From Ktedonobacterales bacterium (GTDB taxonomy: Bacteria > Chloroflexota > Ktedonobacteria > Ktedonobacterales > Ktedonobacteraceae), in NCBI GenBank assembly GCA_027451525.1, contig DAIDJF010000049.1, forward strand, positions 1 to 43,148: a stretch of 43,148 nucleotides of DNA, written 5' to 3'. This document shows positions 7,885 to 15,426 of this stretch, piece by piece. The notes below the pieces were generated by a model. The model made no database searches. It was given only the letters and a program-made list of their open reading frames with translations, and was not told the origin of the DNA. Both the position numbers and the translations under genes were made by a program. Every line of letters begins with the position of its first letter. Positions within the stretch are counted from its first letter, which is position 1.

Positions 7885-9648
7885 TTATGCTTGCTGTATG
7901 AGAGCAATAAGCGCAATGCTGAAATCGTGCAGGTTGGGCGTACCCAGCCCAGTCGCAAAATCCCAATTCAGCATCGCAGGATAATACAGGTTATCACCCT
8001 GGGTCACATCGGTGTAGGGTTGCAATTGATGATTCAGCCCATACTGAGCAACCTGATAGAAAAGCGTTGGCCCAAAGAGAAATCTTTGTGTCTGGCGCAG
8101 CAATTGCTCATTGACCAGTGCCAGACCGCTGGCCCAAATGGGAGCGGCCGCACTTGTTCCTCCCGTTGGGTCCCAGTGCCCCAGATAATAATATGTTAAA
8201 TTAGATGCAAAAGCGGATACATCCGGCATTTGACGCATCCCATTAGAGAAGCTGTTTTGTGTGCCAGTCGCACTCTGCCAGTCTGGGCGTTTGAATAGCT
8301 TACTGAGACCGCCGCCGCTGCCCCAGTGGTTATTACAGGCTGCGTGATTTAAGTTATTGGCCCAGGCGATCTCATGAATGCCTTTCTGTGGGTCGAGAAC
8401 TGGGGTCGTTCCTCCCACGGATATAGCCCAGGGATCACTGGCAGGGAAATCAACCGAGAGATCACCGTAAGTTCCACTATCAAAAGCCGCGCAGTCGCCG
8501 CTGGCAATAAAAACTGTCATATGCTCAGCCTCAGTTAAGATTTGCAGGCTCTGATCGATGGCGGCAACATCGCCCGGTGTGATGCTGCTTTCGTTCGCGC
8601 CCAGGCTGATACTGACAATACTTCCGCTATTGGTATTTTTCACATTATTGTCAATAATTGCTTGTAATGCCTTATTAATGGAGGTAAATGTCGCGTCGCT
8701 CGTTTCATAATCGGAGATATTTGCGGCGGGTGCCAATCCCATAAGCGTTTCAACATCAAGGGTCGCCTCTTCGCCAGGACTCGGCGGTGTATTCAAGTCA
8801 ACCACCTTCAGATGCCCCCGATAGTTCATGCAGCTAGCATAGTTCTGAATATCAGCCTTCGCAATGCCATCTATCTCGACCAGATTGATGGTGATGCCTT
8901 CACCGTTCAGGCCAGATTTGTAGAACTGATCGTAGCCATAGAAGTGTGCTATCGCCAGTGGGCTTAAGACGTTTTGATTGAGGTTACAATCAAGTGCGGT
9001 CGTGCCATTTTTCTTGGTGTGGCCTGATTGCGAGGCCACACCAATCTTCACGGGCTGGCTATAGCTATCCAGACCGGTGATCGCCAGGATTTTATCGACG
9101 ATAAAAGCTGGCACTTTGGGGTTGCTGGTCGGCGCGTAGAAGGTCCGCCCATTGAGTTGATGGAGCAGGAACTGAAGCTGAAACACCTGAGCAAAGGCTT
9201 TCGCTTTGGCATCAATCGTGAGGACAGTGTGTAATTTGTTGAGATTTAGCGTGGCATTTTGTATGCCATAGATTTGCTTGATCCGTTGATACTCGCTATT
9301 ATTAATCCCTAACTGGTTGGCATCGTTTTCCAGGTTCTGTCCCGGCGTACTTTGCAGCTTATTTAGTTCTTGCTGGGTCACGCGGAAGGTGACGCTTACA
9401 TGAAGAATGGTATCAGGCGGGAGTGGTCCGACAACAGGGGCATTGAGAGCCTCTGGGGGAAGGTGTAGATCAAACGTTGCCCATGTGATAGGTGGAAACG
9501 TGGGTGTGGGCATCGGCGTAGGCGTAGGTATAGCAACCTGACTGGGGCCGCTGCAACCGACAAGCAAAACGAAGAGGAGCACTGACCCGATCGCACTGAT
9601 CCAGGTATGCTTTCGTTGCGCGTGTGCGAAGTGGCGTATCAGAAACAT
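7885..9648 (-). CDS. Sedolisin-family (S53) serine-carboxyl peptidase lipoprotein
   Basis: Numbered from ATG 9648, the protein has a signal with lipobox (LLVGC) and a Pro/Thr stretch. A pro-kumamolisin-type activation region follows (about 60-200), then the S53 catalytic domain. The catalytic set is visible: Glu294 and Asp298 in GEEATLDVETLMG, oxyanion Asp385 in IASGD, and Ser499 in GGTSAAAP. Family members are secreted acid-active endopeptidases that mature by removing the pro-domain. Start ATG 9648 is chosen because AGGGG lies six bases upstream; TTG 9654 would add two residues. It precedes the kinase/beta-propeller gene by 38 bases. The role is likely extracellular protein degradation, in line with the saprophytic habit of such bacteria (inference). 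Confidence 0.92.
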   Translation of the reverse strand: MFLIRHFAHAQRKHTWISAIGSVLLFVLLVGCSGPSQVAIPTPTPMPTPTFPPITWATFDLHLPPEALNAPVVGPLPPDTILHVSVTFRVTQQELNKLQSTPGQNLENDANQLGINNSEYQRIKQIYGIQNATLNLNKLHTVLTIDAKAKAFAQVFQLQFLLHQLNGRTFYAPTSNPKVPAFIVDKILAITGLDSYSQPVKIGVASQSGHTKKNGTTALDCNLNQNVLSPLAIAHFYGYDQFYKSGLNGEGITINLVEIDGIAKADIQNYASCMNYRGHLKVVDLNTPPSPGEEATLDVETLMGLAPAANISDYETSDATFTSINKALQAIIDNNVKNTNSGSIVSISLGANESSITPGDVAAIDQSLQILTEAEHMTVFIASGDCAAFDSGTYGDLSVDFPASDPWAISVGGTTPVLDPQKGIHEIAWANNLNHAACNNHWGSGGGLSKLFKRPDWQSATGTQNSFSNGMRQMPDVSAFASNLTYYYLGHWDPTGGTSAAAPIWASGLALVNEQLLRQTQRFLFGPTLFYQVAQYGLNHQLQPYTDVTQGDNLYYPAMLNWDFATGLGTPNLHDFSIALIALIQQA

Positions 9649-9736
9649 ATTCAACCCCTCTCTTGCGCGGGAACATTTTCCACTCTTGACTACTCAGACG
9701 CGCCTTGTATTGGCTTCGGGCGCACTGAGACAGCCT

Positions 9737-9789
9737 GCTTATCTCGAAAATCTCCCGTCCTTCAAGTGCGGGAGATTTTCGAGATAAGC
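9737..9789. repeat. Perfect 21-bp inverted repeat with 11-base loop
   Basis: Bases 9737-9757 and 9769-9789 are exact reverse complements (GCTTATCTCGAAAATC... and its mirror). The hairpin lies between the sedolisin gene and the CAP gene, 15 bases beyond the CAP stop. Neither side has a clear T run, so it may be a stem-only terminator, an mRNA-stabilising structure or a miniature repeat. Confidence 0.75.
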
Positions 9790-9803
9790 GCATTATGTCT
9801 TGC

Positions 9804-10982
9804 TTAGCAGGTGGTTGCACCAGCGACACAGTCCGTGTAGTTACCGCTACCATCTACCGCCACCGCATGCAATGTGGTGGGGTCAGTGACTGCTAGCGTG
9901 GCTGTCCATGTTCCAGCGGTCGTTTGCGTCGCAACGACGGTTTGGAAGGTACTCCCATCAGCAGCGACAGGGGCACTGAGATAAAAGACAACGCTGGTAA
10001 CGCCTGCCGCTCCGGCTCCTCCATTGCTGTCATCCTGCACCCCCGTGACTTGCACATTGTTCGCGTCAACGACGGTGGGTGGATTCATGGTAGGTGCCTG
10101 TGTATCAGCTGTCGTGGGAGGGGTATATGGTGTGGCTGTGGAATCTTCGAGAAAATCGAGGGTGTAGTAGTCGCCGAAGGAACCACCTGTTGCGATACCA
10201 ATGCCCACCCATGTGTAGTGACCGGGTGAGTTGTCTACCCCTGCATTGTAGCCCAGGATATTCTGGCGGTGCCCCCAGTTGGAACTCGAATCCTTATACA
10301 TAAAATTGTAAACCGCGTCAGCAGGGCTACCGCCGCCTGGAGCATTACTCGCGCCTGCGTAAATGTTCTCCGCGCAACAGTTCGTATTGTGTCCTTGGAC
10401 TGCTGGGTTTACAGTGACGCGACTAATGGAGTCGTTTTTCCCGCCCGGCTGGTTGATGGGGCTGGGATGATCAAAGTAGTTATACTGCGCAAATTCCTTG
10501 CTATGGTTGAGGCTGATCTGGGAGAGCAAGGTGCTATCTAACTGCAACGCGCCTAGACCACGATCCTGACGCTCTGCATTGAGTAACATCAATGTTTGCG
10601 CCTGCGGTGTAGCCGCATCGTAGGCAGCAGGATCAATACTCAATGAGACGTTACACCCCTCCTGTTGTCGGGCGGTGTTGAAGGTGGTAATCACATTGGC
10701 TCCCGTGTCGAACGCGACATTTGGGTCATTGATATCGGCCGGAAGTGTGCCTTGGGGAGCACATGTGCTATGTTTCTTGACTTGAGCTGTAGATGATGCT
10801 TGGCCGGTAGAGGCATTACTACTTCCGCAAGCGGATAAACTGATTACAAGTAGCACGAGTATAAACGTGGCAGGAAGATGCGGCTTGTTTGCTATTTGCC
10901 TGTTGACGAAATTCCTGAAGGAAGAGATACTCTTGTTCTTCTGGTAAAGAACGGTTTCAGGTTTGTTTCTCTGCTTAAGCAT
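9804..10982 (-). CDS. Secreted CAP (SCP/PR1, YkwD-like) domain lipoprotein
   Basis: The N-terminus is a basic segment, a hydrophobic stretch and a lipobox (LLVISLSAC). The central domain has the CAP family signature: MLLNAERQDRGLGALQLDSTLLSQISLNHSKEFAQYNYFDHPSP with a later GHRQNIL and HYTWVGIG. A C-terminal domain of about 100 residues looks like an Ig-like or Fn3-type fold (VVFYLSAPVAADGSTF, GTWTATLAVT). ATG 10982 is preferred over TTG 11024 because GAAAGG precedes it. Bacterial CAP proteins are often secreted and linked to the cell surface or sporulation; their biochemical role is poorly defined. It is transcribed toward the sedolisin gene with a hairpin between them. Confidence 0.85.
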   Translation of the reverse strand: MLKQRNKPETVLYQKNKSISSFRNFVNRQIANKPHLPATFILVLLVISLSACGSSNASTGQASSTAQVKKHSTCAPQGTLPADINDPNVAFDTGANVITTFNTARQQEGCNVSLSIDPAAYDAATPQAQTLMLLNAERQDRGLGALQLDSTLLSQISLNHSKEFAQYNYFDHPSPINQPGGKNDSISRVTVNPAVQGHNTNCCAENIYAGASNAPGGGSPADAVYNFMYKDSSSNWGHRQNILGYNAGVDNSPGHYTWVGIGIATGGSFGDYYTLDFLEDSTATPYTPPTTADTQAPTMNPPTVVDANNVQVTGVQDDSNGGAGAAGVTSVVFYLSAPVAADGSTFQTVVATQTTAGTWTATLAVTDPTTLHAVAVDGSGNYTDCVAGATTC

Positions 10983-11174
10983 GCCAAAAGACCTTTCTGG
11001 TGCTACTTGAGAGCACTCAATCAAAAGAGAGATGGTTTCTATTTATTGAAACCTGGGACGCTATAAATACTGCAAGCCAAGGTTCGTGTCCTGTCTAGCA
11101 TAAAAAGATAGCCAATCAGCTTACCGCAGAAGCGATCTCTGCAATAATATACCATATTTTATAGAGTGATAAAA

Positions 11175-11395
11175 TTATATAAGAGTGCGACGGTCTTCTA
11201 TTTCCCAGATATGATCAATGATGTGCCAGGTGAAGCGGCGGATGGCATAGGTGGTGGGCCAGCCGCGTGCAGTAAGCGGTGAGCCATCGGATGCTTGGCC
11301 CAAGACTGTGGCGATCTTCTCACGCATTGCTGCCAAAGAGGCAAAGTCGTCAAAGGAAAATGGCTTGTGAACGAGGACACAATCGGTCCCTATTC
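11175..11395 (-). pseudogene. C-terminal remnant of a DinB-like protein
   Basis: In the minus frame ending at TAA 11175 the residues read FSFDDFASLAAMREKI, then TYAIRRFTWHIIDHIW and EIEDR. This matches the C-terminal end of DinB/ClbS-like helical-bundle enzymes (R-R-x-x-W-H-x-x-D-H-x-W-E-I-E-D-R). An in-frame stop lies just upstream and there is no usable start codon, so the N-terminal two thirds are missing. It was probably cut by a past rearrangement. The family call is by motif memory. Confidence 0.45.
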
Positions 11396-11670
11396 AGATG
11401 AAACGACAGGTACACATTCCGTTTTTCTCATCTTGTGAAAGAATACAGTCACTTACAGTGAAACAGAAATCTATCATCAGCAATAAAGAGCAGAACATGG
11501 TAGAACAACCGCTCCCACTCATCGTATAGATATCCAAAACAGTTTGTACCATAGCTGGCACACGCTATTCCTCCTGATTTCCAAATAAATGATCTACTTG
11601 TTTCTCCCTAGAAAAACTCTACAGTTATCATGCCCCCAATAATACTGATTACCCAAAAGATTTCTTATAG

Positions 11671-11713
11671 TTGACAGCTATCCGTGCGGTTTTTCAAAAA
11701 CTCTTATATAGAC
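11671..11713 (+). promoter_or_regulatory. Candidate promoter/operator of the regulator gene
   Basis: TTGACA at 11671 and a TATATA-containing block (CTCTTATATAGAC, 11701-11713) lie upstream of the XRE-NB-ARC-TPR gene. The identical 13-mer recurs at 14444-14456 upstream of the precursor genes. The spacing between TTGACA and the block (24 bases) is too long for a normal sigma-70 promoter, so the block may be an operator or an extended -10 region. Confidence 0.35.
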
Positions 11714-11941
11714 AAAGATAATTTTACTGTGGTAGAGTAAATATAATAAGCGACAAGGAATTTCCTGGGCGGTTTCTAAGTATTATTGTATCATGGGGAA
11801 GGAAGATAATTTGATAGTATTACCCTTTTTTAGATTATGTATCATGGTAAATGCATTAAGCAAATTAGCCAAGCATGATACGATAAATAATCGGAATAAA
11901 AGGTATCAAATTATCTTTATTTTTGGAAGGAGAATGGTTTC

Positions 11942-14167
11942 ATGGCGCGAAAATCGGCCTCAAATCCAAACGACAAGCTTAAACAGGAACGTCTTTTACG
12001 GGGTTGGACACAGAATGATGTCGCTGGTTACATTGGTACGGATGGGTATACAGTTAACCGTTGGGAACGTGGACGTACAGTGCCCAGCCCCTATTTTCGT
12101 CAGAGACTCTGCGAGCTTTTTGGAAAAAGTGCTGAGGAGCTTGGATTTATTGCACCAAATCTTCTTGAGTCTGAACAACGGGGCGAAGATGTGATGCCGA
12201 CGCTGCCAACGCTCTGGTATTTCGCCTTTCGCCGCAATCCCTTCTTTACCGGGCGGGAAAACATTCTCTCCCAAATATATGCCTATTTTCAACAGGGGCG
12301 CGAGGATGCATGGCAACCGACGATCGCTATTTGTGGGCTACCAGGGCTGGGAAAAACCCAGATAGCGATTGAGTACGCGCATCGCTATGCCTCAGCGTAT
12401 CAGGCAGTTTTTTGGGTACAAGCTGATACTCCTGCGCTACTGCAAGAGAGTTTTCTCGCGGTTGCATCCCTACTTGGTCTGCCTGTGCAAGAAGGTCCTT
12501 ATCACGCGTCGCTTGCGCAAAGCATCAAAACGTGGCTCAGAACGCATTCGGATTGGTTGTTGATCTTAGATAATGTTGAAGAGCCAGAAAGCATCCAGAA
12601 ATTCCTGCCCACCTTCTTTACTGGTCATGTCTTGTTGACAACGCGAACTCAGTTTATGGGCACATTAGCCCATTGTATTGATATTAATGTTTTGTCGCCT
12701 GAAGATGGTGCGCTTTTTTTGCTGAGGCGAATTAAAACACTACGTCCTCGCGATACGCTGGCGCGGGCCACGGAAACGGATAGCCTGCATGCGAGAGCAC
12801 TTGCGCGTCTTATGGGCGGGTTACCTCTTGCTTTAGATCAGGCTGCGACCTACATCGATGAGACTTCATGTACCATTGCGGAGTATCTCCAGCTTTATTT
12901 GACAGAGAGCAGCCATTTACTTAATATTCGTGGCACGTTCAACGAATACCATCCCATGTCTGTCTCGGCGAGTTTTACGCTGGCGATTGAAAAACTTGCG
13001 CAGAAGAATCCTATTGCGGTAACAATCCTGCAATTTTGTGCGTTTCTTTTCCCCGCTCCGATTCCCGAAGAATTTTTGGTCACGCATGTGCAACTGCTTA
13101 ATGAGAATATGAACAGCGAATTTTATCGCTCCTTACTGGGAAGATCATTAAACATGCCCGTGCAGGCATATGGACTGATAGAATTGGACGTAACAGCAGA
13201 CAATCCTCCGTTGATGATAAACACGTTCATGCGAGAGCTACGTCGTTTCTCTTTTCTTTTTCGCAATGCTGAAACAAAGACCGTTTCGATGCATCGGCTC
13301 GTCCAGGAAGTCATCAAAGAAAGAATAGATGATATGCTGCAGCGGCTTTGGGCTGAGCAACTCATCAAGGTGGTGAACAAGGTATTTTTGCCGGTTCACT
13401 TCTCCTCCAAACACCTCTGCCAGCGTTACCTGCCTTATGCCTTGACGTGTGCAACATTTATAGAGCGTTGGAACATTGTTAGCCTGGATGCCGCTCGTTT
13501 GCTAGAACGTACTGGCTCTTATTTATTGGCGCAGGCGCACAATCAACTGTTGCAGGTCCTTCCTGCGCCCAGACAAGGCCAGCCAAGTGCAGTGGCGACC
13601 AGCGTTACCGCGCGACACATACTGGCATTGTACAGTTATGCTTTTCCTGATAAGCAATTCGACGTTACAAGCATTGCCAACAATCTCGCCCTGTTATCTT
13701 ATCAGCAAAACAATTATGTCTTAACGGAACCGCTTTTGTTACGTGCCATCAGTATCTGCGAACAAGTCGTTGGAGGAACCCATACTGCTCTTGCCACGTG
13801 CCTGCGTAGTCTTGCCAATCTCTATGAGACGCAAGGGAAACTCAAACAGGCTGAAGTGTTGTATCTTCGTATGCTACAAATCTTTGAAGCACACGAGATG
13901 GAGGACAATGTCTGCGCTACTTTAGGCAATATGGCCTGGATTGCGCTTGCTCAAGAGGATTATGCGCACGCTGAGGATCTGTGTGAGCGCGCGTTGCATT
14001 TATGCGAGAAAAATGTGGGGCTAAATCATCCCAACACTGTTCCATATCTGGAGGATTACGCTCTGGTGTTGAGAAAAGTTGGGAAGCTGATGATGGCAGG
14101 AGCAATAGAAGAGCAGATGAGAGCCATTCGTGGCCCGATTCTGCCCCCAAGTGGAAGTGGCGTCTAG
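11942..14167 (+). CDS. XRE-type HTH, NB-ARC ATPase and TPR regulator
   Basis: Residues 10-68 form a Cro/CI-like helix-turn-helix (KLKQERLLRGWTQNDVAGYI, VNRWERGRTVPSP). An NB-ARC STAND ATPase follows, with P-loop GLPGLGKT (132-139), a Walker B strand ending LLILD (Asp210), LLTTRT and GGLPLALDQ. The C-terminal third carries tetratricopeptide repeats (LANLYETQGKLKQAEVLYLRML, LALAQEDYAHAEDLCERAL). Proteins of this design are signal-gated transcription factors. ATG 11942 has GGAAGGAG nine bases upstream. It is the first plus-strand gene before the lanthipeptide precursors and shares an upstream 13-mer with them, so it is the likely pathway regulator (inference). Confidence 0.9.
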   Translation: MARKSASNPNDKLKQERLLRGWTQNDVAGYIGTDGYTVNRWERGRTVPSPYFRQRLCELFGKSAEELGFIAPNLLESEQRGEDVMPTLPTLWYFAFRRNPFFTGRENILSQIYAYFQQGREDAWQPTIAICGLPGLGKTQIAIEYAHRYASAYQAVFWVQADTPALLQESFLAVASLLGLPVQEGPYHASLAQSIKTWLRTHSDWLLILDNVEEPESIQKFLPTFFTGHVLLTTRTQFMGTLAHCIDINVLSPEDGALFLLRRIKTLRPRDTLARATETDSLHARALARLMGGLPLALDQAATYIDETSCTIAEYLQLYLTESSHLLNIRGTFNEYHPMSVSASFTLAIEKLAQKNPIAVTILQFCAFLFPAPIPEEFLVTHVQLLNENMNSEFYRSLLGRSLNMPVQAYGLIELDVTADNPPLMINTFMRELRRFSFLFRNAETKTVSMHRLVQEVIKERIDDMLQRLWAEQLIKVVNKVFLPVHFSSKHLCQRYLPYALTCATFIERWNIVSLDAARLLERTGSYLLAQAHNQLLQVLPAPRQGQPSAVATSVTARHILALYSYAFPDKQFDVTSIANNLALLSYQQNNYVLTEPLLLRAISICEQVVGGTHTALATCLRSLANLYETQGKLKQAEVLYLRMLQIFEAHEMEDNVCATLGNMAWIALAQEDYAHAEDLCERALHLCEKNVGLNHPNTVPYLEDYALVLRKVGKLMMAGAIEEQMRAIRGPILPPSGSGV

Positions 14168-14278
14168 AAAATAGAAAAAGACTACGTTGATCAAGACGCT
14201 ATAAATTCGCCGGGTGCGTGAAATCGTGGGTCATTGCGATAGGCAACGCGGCGAGAAAACTGGACGTAATTTTCAGGG

Positions 14279-14321
14279 GATGCGCTTATCTTTTCAGGTG
14301 AGATGGAGAGATAGGCGCATC
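14279..14321 (+). terminator. Hairpin after the regulator gene
   Basis: A 13-base stem with one G-T pair (GATGCGCTTATCT at 14279-14291, AGATAGGCGCATC at 14309-14321) lies about 110 bases beyond the regulator stop. No strong U tract follows (CTCTTGCTTTG). It could terminate the regulator transcript and isolate the precursor promoter. Confidence 0.45.
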
Positions 14322-14420
14322 TCTTGCTTTGAGCCTTAAAAGGCTACCTCTGGCACAATATCCTGCCTATTTCGTGCCTATTTCGTGCCTAACTCTTTTG
14401 TGTAATCCGACTGTATACTT

Positions 14421-14456
14421 TTGACATACGAAGCATAAAGAACCTCTTATATAGAC
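14421..14456 (+). promoter_or_regulatory. Candidate promoter/operator of the precursor genes
   Basis: TTGACA (14421-14426) is followed by CTCTTATATAGAC (14444-14456), which is identical to the block upstream of the regulator gene. A -10 such as CTTATA would lie 19 bases from TTGACA, which is long but possible. Just upstream, the 11-mer CCTATTTCGTG is directly repeated (about 14367-14390), another possible regulator site. The first precursor start is 60 bases downstream. Confidence 0.45.
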
Positions 14457-14515
14457 GGCAGCAACGATGCTCGTGTTTAAGCGTTCTTTGCACGTATTAC
14501 CAAAAGGAGGGGTGT

Positions 14516-14761
14516 GTGGATTATAGCGTTGAACAGATACGTGCCCTTGCGCGTTCAATTGCTGAGCGCGGTAGACAGGATCAAGACTTTCGCCAGCAAA
14601 TAAAGCTCGATCCTCTCAATACCCTGACAAAAGCTGGCTTACCTGAAGAGTTTGTGTATATCTTCCTGCAAGAAGTCCAGGCGGGCGAAGTGAGCGCGTA
14701 TAGTTTTGAGCATGAGTGCCGCCTTTCTCTGATGGAATTTATTCAGGATTTTATTTACTAG
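14516..14761 (+). CDS. Lanthipeptide precursor 1 (labionin-type core)
   Basis: The 81-residue peptide starts at GTG 14516 behind a strong ribosome site (AAAAGGAGG, 5-base spacing). The leader (1-56) holds SIAERG, DQDFRQQI, DPLNTLT and AGLPEEFV, which align with the same blocks in the second precursor. The C-terminal part (GEVSAYSFEHEC, then RLSLMEFIQDFIY) contains S60-A-Y-S63-F-E-H-E-C68. This fits the Ser-x2-Ser-x(2-5)-Cys motif from which class III synthetases make labionin. It has a single Cys and no Trp. The leader lacks a clear class III LLDLQ-type box and looks more like the NHLP/Nif11-like leader style. The cleavage site is unknown, probably near 55-59. The alternative is a non-substrate homologue, but the adjacent LanKC makes a substrate role likely. 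Confidence 0.8.
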   Translation: MDYSVEQIRALARSIAERGRQDQDFRQQIKLDPLNTLTKAGLPEEFVYIFLQEVQAGEVSAYSFEHECRLSLMEFIQDFIY

Positions 14762-14995
14762 ACAAGCAGAAGAAGGAAAGCTCTTCGTCACTCTGTAGGT
14801 TTTACCCGCTCGCGGATCACTTTGTAGTCGGCTATCGGCGATTTTTGTGTGAATGGTTGCAGAGAAATTTGTCGATATTGCTATAGACTAATCTATTTGG
14901 TGTGGTATCTCACTTCAACTGAGATTCCTTAGTTTTGCCGCTTCCCGAATGTGTAATTGTGCCAACCGTTTGGGAGTAGAAAAAGGAGATCTTCC
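14762..14995. other. Spacer between the two precursor genes
   Basis: This 234-base spacer has no third precursor frame. It contains TATAGAC at 14882-14888, the last seven bases of the 13-mer found before the regulator and precursor 1, which may mark a separate weak promoter. The ribosome site of precursor 2 (AAAGGAG, 14982-14988) is at its end. Confidence 0.4.
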
Positions 14996-15232
14996 ATGGA
15001 CATCAGCGAATCTCTCACCAAAGTTCACAACCTCGCCATCAGCTTGGCCGAACGTGCGAAGACTGACGAAGAGTTCCGCTCACAGATTGAGCGTGATCCA
15101 CTTGGTACGTTGACATCGGCTGGGTTACCCAGTGAAATTGTAGGCGATTTTCTGCGCGATAGTGGCTTAGGAGCCGACGGCGATGTTCAGGGTTACTGGA
15201 GCCTCTGCTTTGGTTCTGTGATTGTTGGTTAG
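14996..15232 (+). CDS. Lanthipeptide precursor 2 (Trp-Ser-Leu-Cys core)
   Basis: The 78-residue peptide starts at ATG 14996, seven bases after AAAGGAG. A longer frame from 14957 has no ribosome site. The leader matches precursor 1: SLAERA, DEEFRSQI, DPLGTLT, AGLPSEIV. The tail is Gly-rich and hydrophobic, ending GYWSLCFGSVIVG. S69 and C71 could form a small lanthionine ring, or C71 could react with an upstream dehydroalanine (S56). W68 and Y67 sit beside the ring residues and are the best visible targets for the halogenase encoded at the end of the operon (inference). The core lacks the Ser-x2-Ser-x(2-5)-Cys labionin motif, so the two products should differ in ring type. Confidence 0.82.
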   Translation: MDISESLTKVHNLAISLAERAKTDEEFRSQIERDPLGTLTSAGLPSEIVGDFLRDSGLGADGDVQGYWSLCFGSVIVG

Positions 15233-15323
15233 TTGGTAAAATTGGTTCAGTAATCGTCTAGATACTCTGGTGCGGGCTGGCTATAAGCCCACATCGCACA
15301 TGTTCCCGCGCTGTCAACCAAGA

Positions 15324-15370
15324 ATACGGGTACACTCTTTTCTCGTTGGGTTGTACCCGTATATTTTTTT
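15324..15370 (+). terminator. Intrinsic terminator/attenuator between precursors and lanKC
   Basis: A perfect 11-base stem (ATACGGGTACA at 15324-15334, TGTACCCGTAT at 15352-15362) is followed by ATTTTTTT. It lies 91 bases after precursor 2 and 57 bases before the synthetase start. Partial read-through here would give many precursor transcripts per enzyme transcript, as known in other lanthipeptide operons. Confidence 0.88.
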
Positions 15371-15426
15371 ACAAGAGAGACGCACCGTAATTTGCAAGGG
15401 CGATGGAGAAAAGGAGTCAAAAAGCT

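Larger units (their letters stand above)
10983..11941. other. Long intergenic region with gene debris before the lanthipeptide locus
   Basis: Nearly 960 bases separate the CAP gene from the regulator at 11942. The only recognisable coding trace is the DinB-like fragment at 11175-11395. Bases 11580-11940 are AT-rich. They contain TTGACA at 11671-11676 and the motif CTCTTATATAGAC at 11701-11713, and a ribosome site GGAAGGAG at 11925-11932. A minus-strand frame near 11560 has a ribosome site (CAGGAGG) but soon meets stops. Confidence 0.5.
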
